From Thermithiobacillus tepidarius DSM 3134 (GTDB lineage: Bacteria; Pseudomonadota; Gammaproteobacteria; Acidithiobacillales; Thermithiobacillaceae), in contig NZ_AUIS01000003.1 of assembly GCF_000423825.1 (NCBI RefSeq), positions 186,001-250,000 of the forward strand: a stretch of 64,000 nt of DNA, read 5' to 3'. The position numbers and the translations under genes are program-made. Positions 21,692-29,043 of this stretch are shown here, piece by piece. The stretch's first letter is position 1. Each line of letters begins with the position of its first letter. The notes beneath the pieces are model-generated. The model ran no database searches. It saw nothing but the letters and a program-made list of their open reading frames with translations, and was not told where the DNA came from.

Positions 21692-22929
21692 GTTCTATCC
21701 CCCTGCACGCTTACGCGAGCGTCCACGCCGCCCGCCGCCGGATTGAGCACCGGGGCATCCACCCGCAGGGCGTTGGCGCGCAGGGCGGGCAACAGCCCCT
21801 GGACGGCCTCGGCGGCGGGCGCATGCAGATCCAGCTCCAGCGTTTCGTTTTGATAGCGCAGGCCCTGGACCTTGACGCCCGGCGCGCTGCCCAGGGCGGG
21901 CGCCGCCCGGCTCAGGAGCACCAGGAAATCCCCTGGGGCCGCGATGCCGGCGCGCTGGCGCAGGCTGGCCAGCTGGCGCTCCATCTGCAGCGGCGGATCC
22001 ACCACCACCTGCGCCTCGGGAAAGGCTTGGCGGAAGGTCTGTTCCATGTGGGCGCGCAGTTGCGCGGCCTCGCGCTTCAGCTTCCACCACTCCGCCACCG
22101 TGCCGGCGAGCTGCACCACGATGATGAGGGCCAGCAGCACGGCAACCGGCTTCAGCTTCGACCACCAGCCGCTCATGGCGCCAGCCGGCGCGAAGGCGCC
22201 CTGCAGCAGGTTGACGGCGGCGGGTTCGGCGGCGGCCGCCGCCCGTTGCAGGGCCTCCGTCCCCTGATAGCGGACCGGCAGGCCCAGTCGTTCGGACCAA
22301 CGTGCCACGTCGGGCACGGGCGCCCCCGGTGCCGCATAGAGGTCGATGCTGTCCGGCGCCGCCTCGCGCTCGCGCGCCTCGCGCAGGGCGAAGTCGAGAG
22401 CCATGGGCGGCTGCGCGGCATCGCCCACGTCCAGCGCCTGGGCCCGGGCCGGGGCGGTGCGCAGCCAGCCCTCGCGGCCCTCCCAGTACACCGTCCAGGC
22501 GCCGCTGCGCAGGGGCAGCACCAGTTGCTCGGGCAGCGCGACGCGGGGCCGGATACCCCAGGCAGCCAACTGCTCCAGCAAGCGGGCGAACCAGCTCTTG
22601 TCCACCACGGCCACCACGCTGCTGCCGTCGGACAGCTGCGGGCCCAAGGCCACGTGCACCTGCTCGGGATCACTGGCCAGCTGGTCCTCCACCACGAAAG
22701 GCAGGATGGCGCGCACCTGCTTCGGCGCGCGGGTCGGCAGCTTGACCGTGCCCAGCAATACCCGGCCGGCCGGCAGCCAGAGAGTCACCCCGGCCGCCTG
22801 GGCCACGCCCGCCGGGGGCGCGTCTTCCGCGACGAAACGCTCCACCCGCCCCCGCTCGTCCACCCGGTACCAATGCAGCAAAGGGGCATCGGGCCAGGCG
22901 GCATTGACCTGCACGATCCAGCGGGCCAT
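21688..22929 (-). CDS. gspL: Type II secretion system protein L
   Basis: Bitopic inner-membrane protein of 413 residues that links the GspE ATPase to the pseudopilus. The N-terminal cytoplasmic actin-like domain (about 1-250) contains VEDQLASDPEQVHVALG. One membrane helix lies at about residues 253-275 (VAVLLALIIVVQLAGTV). The periplasmic ferredoxin-like domain follows. The start overlaps the last base of the gspK stop (TGATG). Gene order K-L-M-N is standard. Confidence 0.92.
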   Translation of the reverse strand: MARWIVQVNAAWPDAPLLHWYRVDERGRVERFVAEDAPPAGVAQAAGVTLWLPAGRVLLGTVKLPTRAPKQVRAILPFVVEDQLASDPEQVHVALGPQLSDGSSVVAVVDKSWFARLLEQLAAWGIRPRVALPEQLVLPLRSGAWTVYWEGREGWLRTAPARAQALDVGDAAQPPMALDFALREAREREAAPDSIDLYAAPGAPVPDVARWSERLGLPVRYQGTEALQRAAAAAEPAAVNLLQGAFAPAGAMSGWWSKLKPVAVLLALIIVVQLAGTVAEWWKLKREAAQLRAHMEQTFRQAFPEAQVVVDPPLQMERQLASLRQRAGIAAPGDFLVLLSRAAPALGSAPGVKVQGLRYQNETLELDLHAPAAEAVQGLLPALRANALRVDAPVLNPAAGGVDARVSVQGDRT

Positions 22930-23843
22930 CAGGATTCCCCCTGCACGCGCCAGAGCACCTTGGGCCAGGCCGCCGCCCCGCCGCCCTGCCGGTTGAGCAG
23001 GGCCCGGCAGCGGACCTGCGCCCGGCCCACGTTGGCTTGACTGGTGACCATGAAATATTGGCTACTCACGTTGAAGAATTTCTCATCCAATCCCTGCAGC
23101 GAGGCCGGCAGCCGGGCCCGGAAATTCTCCAGGGCCTTGAAGGGCTCGCTCTTGCGCTGCTCCACCAGCCCCTGCGCCACCGATACCGAGGTATTCAGGT
23201 AAGCGGCCAGCAGCTCCGGCGAAGCCGTGTTCACGTTGATCTGCGTGGCGGCCGGCGCCGGCAGGGCGGTCACGAAGGGAAAGAGCTTGTCCACGCTCGC
23301 CCGTTCGAGTCCCTCGACGGCATACAGGCTGTTGGCGGTGAAGAGCAGCCGGCCAGCCGGCGGCGCGCCGGGCGTCTGCGGCACCTGACCCGCATTGACC
23401 CAAGCCCGAATCCGCTCCGCCAGATCCGGCGACAGCTGCAGGATGCCCAGCAGGCGCTGAAATACCGCCAGATACTGATCAGCCTCCGCCCCAGTCCCGC
23501 GCAGGTTGTTCAAATTGAAGCGCGCCTGCGCGTCCACGATGCCGCCGCTCAGACGGCCGTTCTCCAGCTCCAGGCCCAGCAGGGGCTGGGCCCACAGCTC
23601 GCCGAGGTGGTCCGCTCCGCCCTGGCGGGCGTCTTCCGCCAGGATGCCGCGCGCCCACTCCACCCCCGCTTCCGCCAGGGCAACGGCCTGCGCCTGTTCG
23701 CGCATGTTCTCCACCTGCCGGAACCACAGCCCCTGCTGCCAAGCCAGGAAGCTGGCCACGCTCGCTGCCATGGCCATGATCAGGATCGCCGTGATGACGG
23801 CCACCCCGCTTTCGGCGTGCTGCGCCTGGCGCGGCCCGTTCAT
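22929..23843 (-). CDS. gspK: Type II secretion minor pseudopilin GspK
   Basis: Largest minor pseudopilin, 304 residues, placed at the pseudopilus tip in known systems. The prepilin signal is ESGVAVITAILIMAMAASVA, with cleavage after Gly. A helical inserted domain follows, and the calcium-binding region includes the VNVNTASPELLAAYL-type motif found in this family. The ATG at 23843 overlaps the gspJ stop (ATGA); a longer opening upstream in frame is low-complexity and unsupported. Position -1 to the cleavage site has the expected Gly but, as usual for GspK, position +5 is not Glu. Confidence 0.92.
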   Translation of the reverse strand: MNGPRQAQHAESGVAVITAILIMAMAASVASFLAWQQGLWFRQVENMREQAQAVALAEAGVEWARGILAEDARQGGADHLGELWAQPLLGLELENGRLSGGIVDAQARFNLNNLRGTGAEADQYLAVFQRLLGILQLSPDLAERIRAWVNAGQVPQTPGAPPAGRLLFTANSLYAVEGLERASVDKLFPFVTALPAPAATQINVNTASPELLAAYLNTSVSVAQGLVEQRKSEPFKALENFRARLPASLQGLDEKFFNVSSQYFMVTSQANVGRAQVRCRALLNRQGGGAAAWPKVLWRVQGES

Positions 23844-24508
23844 GGCAGCGCGAAGATCCGGGTCACGGGCGGCAGGGCGCGGCTTTGAATCTCCACCTCC
23901 ACCCCCCAAGGCAGCACCGTCGGCGCCCCCTGCCCGGCCGGGACCGCCGCGGCGGCGGGCCACTGGCTCTGCCAGACGCCGTTCGGGTCCAGGTAGCGCA
24001 CCCGAAACACCTGCACCCCTTCCAGCAGGGTCAGCACGCGCGGCCTGCCCGGCGGCCCGGCAAGCGGCGCCGGCCAGACCAGATACTCCAGGCGCCCGTC
24101 GCGCAGGCGGTAGCCCACCCGGCGCGCCGCGTTCTGCGCCGCTGGGCGGGCCGGATCGCCCATGGTGGTCATGGCGAGCTGCACGTCCTCCGGCCCCGGC
24201 GCCGTTTCCCGGCCCACGAAAGGGGCGGCCTCCGGGCCGATGCCATCGACCGGATACGGCACCACGGCGTCAAGGCTCTGGTTCATCTGGGCGAAGGCCA
24301 GCGCCAGCTCCCGCCAGCGGGCATTGACCTCGGTCAGGCGCTCCCGCGCCGTCAGCACGGCACTCAGGCCGCGGTAGGCCATCACCGACATCACCGCAAA
24401 GACCAGGATCGCCACCAGGATCTCGATCAGAGTGAAGCCGTGGGACGCGACACGGGTGCGGCCCGCTTGCCACGCGCCTTGCCCCGGCTCGTGCGAATCA
24501 CGTTTCAC
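23840..24508 (-). CDS. gspJ: Type II secretion minor pseudopilin GspJ
   Basis: Minor pseudopilin, 222 residues. The prepilin motif SHGFTLIEILVAI gives cleavage after Gly24 and +5 Glu, followed by the hydrophobic helix and a beta-rich head with WQSQWP near the C-terminus. The start at 24508 is GTG. The leader of 24 residues is unusually long for a prepilin (normally about 6-10), and no in-frame start codon exists closer to the cleavage site. Its leader resembles that of GspI (both carry RDS, QGA and AGR at similar spacing); see findings. Confidence 0.9.
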   Translation of the reverse strand: MKRDSHEPGQGAWQAGRTRVASHGFTLIEILVAILVFAVMSVMAYRGLSAVLTARERLTEVNARWRELALAFAQMNQSLDAVVPYPVDGIGPEAAPFVGRETAPGPEDVQLAMTTMGDPARPAAQNAARRVGYRLRDGRLEYLVWPAPLAGPPGRPRVLTLLEGVQVFRVRYLDPNGVWQSQWPAAAAVPAGQGAPTVLPWGVEVEIQSRALPPVTRIFALP

Positions 24509-25016
24509 GCATCACCTTTCACGATCCACCGGCACTGCTGCCGCTCGCCGTCGGCGCCACGCTCTCGTTCACCGCGTAGCCCGTGAGCTGCGCCAGCGGG
24601 GCATCCAGGCGGCCGGGGACGAAGACCTTGACCTCCAGGCGACGGAATTGAGGGTTGGGCGTGTCGCTCACCACCTCCTGCCACTGGAAGCGCATGCCGC
24701 CCAGCTCGGCTTCGCCGCCGCTGTTGCCCGGATTCGGCCAGTCACGCTGCGCCTGGTGCAGGGCCAGGCGGTTCTGCGCCACCCAGGTGGCCGCCAGCCT
24801 GTCGCGCAGGCCCTCGCTGCTGCTGGCGGCGATGCCCGTCGCCCGCAGGGACGCCGCCAGCGCCACCGCCAGGATGGCCAAGGCCACCAGCACTTCGAGC
24901 AGGGTGAAGCCGTGGGGCGTGCCGCCTGATGCGTGATGCGTGGCGCGAACACGCCCCGCGGACTGCGCTCCCTGCCTTGACTTGCGCGAATCACGCATCA
25001 TGTTCCACCATTCACG
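24490..25016. repeat. Repeated short TCACG/GCATCA-type sequence at the gspH/I/J boundaries
   Basis: Two copies of a short related sequence sit at gene joints about 490 bases apart: GTGCGAATCACG...CGCATCACC at 24491-24515 and TGCGCGAATCACGCATCA at 24983-25000, each followed by a CCA/TTCACGG-like stretch. Both encode the start of an unusually long prepilin leader. This points to a local duplication of a gene-junction segment or to a small mobile repeat. Only the listed cores are clear by eye. Confidence 0.45.
24519..25001 (-). CDS. gspI: Type II secretion minor pseudopilin GspI
   Basis: Minor pseudopilin, 160 residues from the ATG at 25001 (adjacent ATG codons at 25001 and 24998, and one at 25022, are alternatives). 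The prepilin motif PHGFTLLEVLVALAILAV gives cleavage after Gly and +5 Glu. The head domain carries the GspI features VAQNRLALHQ and RFQWQEVV. The leader is about 31 residues, very long for the family, and looks related to the GspJ leader. The gap to gspJ (10 bases) contains short TCACG-type repeats. Confidence 0.88.
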   Translation of the reverse strand: MMRDSRKSRQGAQSAGRVRATHHASGGTPHGFTLLEVLVALAILAVALAASLRATGIAASSSEGLRDRLAATWVAQNRLALHQAQRDWPNPGNSGGEAELGGMRFQWQEVVSDTPNPQFRRLEVKVFVPGRLDAPLAQLTGYAVNESVAPTASGSSAGGS

Positions 25017-25539
25017 GCCCATCCTGCACGACCCGGACCCGCCGCCCGTCGCCCGCCAGCCGGACCGAGGCCGTGCCCAGGGCCAGATCCATCTGAAAGG
25101 GCTCGCTCAGGCCCACCGGATTGAAGACCAGCGGCTCGCCCAGGGAGGCAGGGTTGCCATTGACGCTCAGCCGCAGCACCTCCAACCCCTCGGGCCAGCG
25201 GCGCGGGCGCAGCACCTCGTTGCCGGTGACAGGCATCCACGCCGGCTGCTCCGAGGCACTGTCGGAACGCAAATTCGCGCCCGGCTCCGGCGACTGCACC
25301 GTGCGTTCCACGAAGCGATAACCGCCGTCCTGCACCTGCCAGCCCAGCGCCCGTCCGCGCAACACCGCCTCCTCCTGCGCCTGGTCCAGCAGCAGCGCCA
25401 GTCGCTGCGCCTCGTCCCGCAGCGTGCGTTGGTCGTCGGGCATCAGGTTCACGCTGACCAGGCCCAGGGTGATGCCGATCAGCACCATGACCACCAGGAT
25501 CTCGATGAGGGTGAAGCCTCGCGCGGCATGCCGCTTCAC
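25012..25539 (-). CDS. gspH: Type II secretion minor pseudopilin GspH
   Basis: Minor pseudopilin, 175 residues, starting at GTG 25539. A short basic leader KRHAARG precedes FTLIEILVVMVLIGITLG, with cleavage after Gly and +5 Glu, as expected. The head contains LALLLDQAQEEAVLRGRALG and the typical LRPRRWPEGLEV stretch. Leader length is normal, in contrast to GspI and GspJ. The stop lies 10 bases before the preferred gspI start. Confidence 0.92.
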   Translation of the reverse strand: MKRHAARGFTLIEILVVMVLIGITLGLVSVNLMPDDQRTLRDEAQRLALLLDQAQEEAVLRGRALGWQVQDGGYRFVERTVQSPEPGANLRSDSASEQPAWMPVTGNEVLRPRRWPEGLEVLRLSVNGNPASLGEPLVFNPVGLSEPFQMDLALGTASVRLAGDGRRVRVVQDGP

Positions 25540-25601
25540 ACCCGGGCCGCCTCGCTCACGATGTCACTGCCGCCCGCCTTCCGCGGCACTCGGCACCGGG
25601 C

Positions 25602-26048
25602 TCAGGGCAGATTCCACGAGCCGATGTCCGCGTCGTTGCCTTCGCCGCCCGGCGCGCCGTCGGCGCCCAGGCTGAAGACGTCGATCTCGCCGTGGGTGCC
25701 GGGATTGAGGTACTGATAATTGTTGCCCCACGGGTCCTTGGGCAGCTTTTCCAAGTAGCCGCCCGGCTTCCAGTTGGGCGGAATGGGCTGGGTGGTCGGC
25801 TTGACCGCCAGCGCCTGCAGGCCCTGTTCGGTGGTGGGATAGCGGTAGTTGTCCAGCTTGTAGAGCTTCAGCGCCTGCAGGATGGCGCTGATATCCTGGC
25901 GCGCCGCCACGATGCGCGCCTCGTCGGGCCGGCTCATGATCTTGGGCACCACCAGCGCCGCCAGAATGCCGAGGATCACCACCACCACCATGATCTCGAT
26001 CAGGGTAAAGCCGCCTTCCCGCAACCGGGCCCTGCTTGCCTGCTTCAT
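25602..26048 (-). CDS. gspG: Type II secretion major pseudopilin GspG
   Basis: Main pseudopilus subunit, 148 residues from the ATG at 26048, which has TTGGAG upstream; an in-frame start six codons earlier is possible. The prepilin motif [19 protein letters not shown] is followed by the near-invariant GspG pattern: [42 protein letters not shown] and a calcium-site loop near the C-terminus ([12 protein letters not shown], then GNDADIGSW). It lies between gspF and gspH as usual. Confidence 0.96.
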   Translation of the reverse strand: MKQASRARLREGGFTLIEIMVVVVILGILAALVVPKIMSRPDEARIVAARQDISAILQALKLYKLDNYRYPTTEQGLQALAVKPTTQPIPPNWKPGGYLEKLPKDPWGNNYQYLNPGTHGEIDVFSLGADGAPGGEGNDADIGSWNLP

Positions 26049-26078
26049 GCGAATCTCCAAGGACACTGCGCCTCCACG

Positions 26079-27302
26079 CTATTTCACCAACTGGTTCATT
26101 TCAAAAATCGGCATCAGGATCGCCAACACGATCACCAGCACCACCCCGCCCATGGTCAGGATCATGATGGGCTCCAGCAGGGTCGTGAGGGTGCTGACCC
26201 AGCCTTCCAGCTCGCGGCTTTGCTGCTCGGCGGCGCGGTTCAGCAGCGGCGCCAGCTGGCCGCTGGCTTCGCCGCTGCCGATCAGATGCACCATCATCGG
26301 CGGAAACTGGCCGCTGCGCTTGAGCGCCCGGTGCAGGCTGCCGCCCTCGCGCACCTGCCGCTCCGCCTCCTCCACCGCCTGGCGCATGGGCAGGCTGGTG
26401 ATGACGCCGGTCGCTGCCTGCAAGGCAGTGAGCAGAGGCACGCCACCGCCCACCAGGATGGCCAGGGTGCTGGCCAGCCGCGCCGCGTTCAGGCCGCGGA
26501 TGATGCGCCCGGCAATGGGCAGGCGCAGCAGGAAAACGTCGAAACGCCAACGCCACGCAGGCTGGCGCAGCAGGCGCTGGCCCAGCACCAGCAGCACGGC
26601 GAAAGCCAGCAGCCACCACAGGCCGGTGGCGCGCAGGAAATCGCTGGTGCCGATCAGGGCCCGGGTCAGCCAGGGCAGGGTCTGGTCCGTGCTCTCGAAA
26701 ACGCGCACCACCTGCGGCACCACGTAGGTGAGCAGGCCCAGCACCACGGCCACGGCCACCAGGCTGACCAGCGCCGGATACACCATGGCCAGGGTGATCT
26801 TCTGGCGCAGCGCCTGGCGCTCCTCGGTGTAGTCGGCCAGGCTCTGCATCACCGTGTCCAGGCGTCCGGAGCTTTCCCCGGCCCGGATCAGGGTGCGGTA
26901 CAGCTCCGGGAAGACCGCCGGGAAGGCGCCCATGGCGGTGGCCAGGGACTGGCCGGACAGCACGCCGGTGCGCACGCCGGCCAGCACCTGCCGCGCCCGC
27001 GGCGACTCGCTTTGCTCGATCAGCGCATTCAGCGCCTGCTCGATGGTCAGGCCCGCCGCCAACAGGGTGGCGAATTGCCGCGTGATGAGCGCCAACTGGG
27101 AGGCCGGCAGGCCGCGGCGCAGCCGCAAGCCGCCCGCGCCCGCCGCCCCGGCCGCCCGCTCGCCGTGCAATGCCTCCACGCGCACCGGTACCAGCCCGCG
27201 CTCGCGCAGGGCCGCCCGCACCTGCCGCGCCGTGTCGCCCTCCAGCACCCCGCGCTGGGCGCGTCCGTTGGGGCCGAGGGCTTCGTATTCAAAGGCTGCC
27301 AT
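26079..27302 (-). CDS. gspF: Type II secretion inner-membrane platform protein GspF
   Basis: Polytopic platform protein, 407 residues, with two repeats of the GspF domain (about 70-195 and 273-395) and three membrane segments (about 170-190, 220-240, 375-395). Typical motifs include QLALITRQFATLLAAGLTIEQAL and its second-repeat counterpart, and PMMVHLIGSGEASGQL. It is the only gene of the operon with a sizeable gap before it: 148 bases separate it from gspE. Confidence 0.95.
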   Translation of the reverse strand: MAAFEYEALGPNGRAQRGVLEGDTARQVRAALRERGLVPVRVEALHGERAAGAAGAGGLRLRRGLPASQLALITRQFATLLAAGLTIEQALNALIEQSESPRARQVLAGVRTGVLSGQSLATAMGAFPAVFPELYRTLIRAGESSGRLDTVMQSLADYTEERQALRQKITLAMVYPALVSLVAVAVVLGLLTYVVPQVVRVFESTDQTLPWLTRALIGTSDFLRATGLWWLLAFAVLLVLGQRLLRQPAWRWRFDVFLLRLPIAGRIIRGLNAARLASTLAILVGGGVPLLTALQAATGVITSLPMRQAVEEAERQVREGGSLHRALKRSGQFPPMMVHLIGSGEASGQLAPLLNRAAEQQSRELEGWVSTLTTLLEPIMILTMGGVVLVIVLAILMPIFEMNQLVK

Positions 27303-27450
27303 CAGGAGCTAAGGCATGCTGTGCGATGAATGATGCGCAAGCCATGCAGCCGCCCGCCCGGCCGGGCTTCCGGCAGGGCCTGCCGCCGGCAAGCCCCTCC
27401 ACAGTCCTTGCGCTGCCGCTGCCCCCACGGCTGATGGCGGATCGCTTCGC
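27303..27450. other. 148-base gap between gspE and gspF with no recognised gene
   Basis: All other joints in this operon overlap or are under 65 bases. The gap is GC-rich, with repeated GGCAGGGCCTGCC-like complementarity near 27374-27386, but no clear terminator or promoter. It could hold an attenuator, a processing site or simply decayed sequence. Confidence 0.3.
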
Positions 27451-29043
27451 TCAAGACCGGGCCACCCGCAGCACTTCTTCCAGCGAGGTCTCGCCCTGCG
27501 CCACCCAGCGCATGCCATCCTCGCGCAGGGACACCATGCCGGTCTCGCGGGCATGGTCGCGCAGGGCCTGCTCCGGGGCCTCGTCGTGGATCAGGCGGCG
27601 CAGGCCGGCGTCCACGGTGACCAGCTCATAGATGCCGGAGCGCCCCTGATAGCCGGTCTGGCCGCAGGCGGGGCAGCCGCGGGCCCGGTAGAGCAGGCCG
27701 TCCGGCAAGGGCTGGCCGAGCAGTTCCTGCTCGCGGGCATCGGCCGGGTAGGCCTCCTTGCACACCGGACACAGCTTGCGCACCAGACGCTGGGCCAGTA
27801 CGCCGATCAGGCTGGAGGCGAGCAGGAAAGGCTCCACGCCCATGTCCTCCAGGCGCGTCACCGCGCCCACCGCATCGTTGGTGTGCAGGGTGGCCAGCAC
27901 CAGGTGGCCGGTGAGGCTGGCCTGCACAGCGATCTGCGCCGTCTCCAGGTCGCGGATCTCGCCGATCATGACCACGTCGGGGTCCTGGCGCAGAATGGCG
28001 CGCAGCGCGCGGGCGAAGGTGAGCTCGATGCGCGGATTCACCTGGGTCTGGCCGACGCCGTTGAGGTCGTACTCGATGGGATCCTCCACGGTCATGATGT
28101 TCAGGCGCTCGGTATCCAAGCGCGACAGGGCGGCGTAGAGGGTGGTGGTCTTGCCCGAGCCCGTCGGGCCGGTGACCAGCAGGATGCCGTGCGGCTGGTG
28201 GATGAGCTGGTCCAGCCGCTCCAAAGTCGGAGTCGGCATGCCCAGGTGCTCCAGGTCCAGGCGCCCGGCCTGCTTGTCCAGCAGACGCAGCACCACGCGC
28301 TCGCCGTGGCCGGTGGGCAGGGTGGACACGCGCACGTCCACCGGGCGCCCGGCCAGGCGCAGGGCGATGCGGCCGTCCTGGGGCAGGCGCTTCTCGGCGA
28401 TGTCGAGACTCGCCATCACCTTGATGCGCGACACCATGGCCGCGTGCAGCGCGCGCTGGGGCTCGACGATGTCGCGCAGGGTGCCGTCCACGCGGAAGCG
28501 CACCACCGAGCGGTCCTCGAAGGCCTCGATGTGGATGTCCGAGGCATTCTCGCGCAGGGCCTGGGTGAGCAGCGCATTGATCAGGCGGATGATGGGCGCA
28601 TCGTCCTCCGCCTCCAGGAGATCGGCGATCTCAGGCAATTCCTGGGCAAGCTGCTCCAGATCCAGGCTCTCGCCCAAGTCGTCCACCAGGCGCTCGGCCG
28701 CATTGTCGCCGCGCTCGTAGGCCTGGTTCAGCACCGCGTCGAAGCGCTCGGCGCCCAGCACCTGCACGGCGATGGGCATGCCCAGGGTGCGGCGCAGCTC
28801 CGCCAGCACCTCCGGGCGCGGATAGGCGCGTGCCCACACCTCCAGCACGCCGTCCGCCGTCCGCGCCGCCACCACGCCCTTGCTCTTGGCGAAATGGTAG
28901 GGCAGGCGGGCGGCCACCTCGCCGTCCACCGCAGGGGCGGCGGACGGCGCCGGGCCGGGGGCGGCGAGGCTGCCCTGGGCCAGCTTTTCTTCGGCAATGG
29001 ATACCACGTTGTCCGATTCCATGTTCACCAGCGACTCCGTCAT
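27451..29043 (-). CDS. gspE: Type II secretion ATPase GspE
   Basis: Cytoplasmic hexameric ATPase that drives pseudopilus assembly, 530 residues. The N-terminal N1E/N2E domains precede the RecA-like core: Walker A GPTGSGKTTTLYAAL, the Asp box NIMTVEDPIEYDL, Walker B VVMIGEIRD, and the His box LVLATLHTNDA. The zinc tetracysteine motif is present (CPVC, then CPAC about 30 residues later), diagnostic of GspE. The ATG at 29043 overlaps the gspD stop (ATGA). Confidence 0.96.
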   Translation of the reverse strand: MTESLVNMESDNVVSIAEEKLAQGSLAAPGPAPSAAPAVDGEVAARLPYHFAKSKGVVAARTADGVLEVWARAYPRPEVLAELRRTLGMPIAVQVLGAERFDAVLNQAYERGDNAAERLVDDLGESLDLEQLAQELPEIADLLEAEDDAPIIRLINALLTQALRENASDIHIEAFEDRSVVRFRVDGTLRDIVEPQRALHAAMVSRIKVMASLDIAEKRLPQDGRIALRLAGRPVDVRVSTLPTGHGERVVLRLLDKQAGRLDLEHLGMPTPTLERLDQLIHQPHGILLVTGPTGSGKTTTLYAALSRLDTERLNIMTVEDPIEYDLNGVGQTQVNPRIELTFARALRAILRQDPDVVMIGEIRDLETAQIAVQASLTGHLVLATLHTNDAVGAVTRLEDMGVEPFLLASSLIGVLAQRLVRKLCPVCKEAYPADAREQELLGQPLPDGLLYRARGCPACGQTGYQGRSGIYELVTVDAGLRRLIHDEAPEQALRDHARETGMVSLREDGMRWVAQGETSLEEVLRVARS

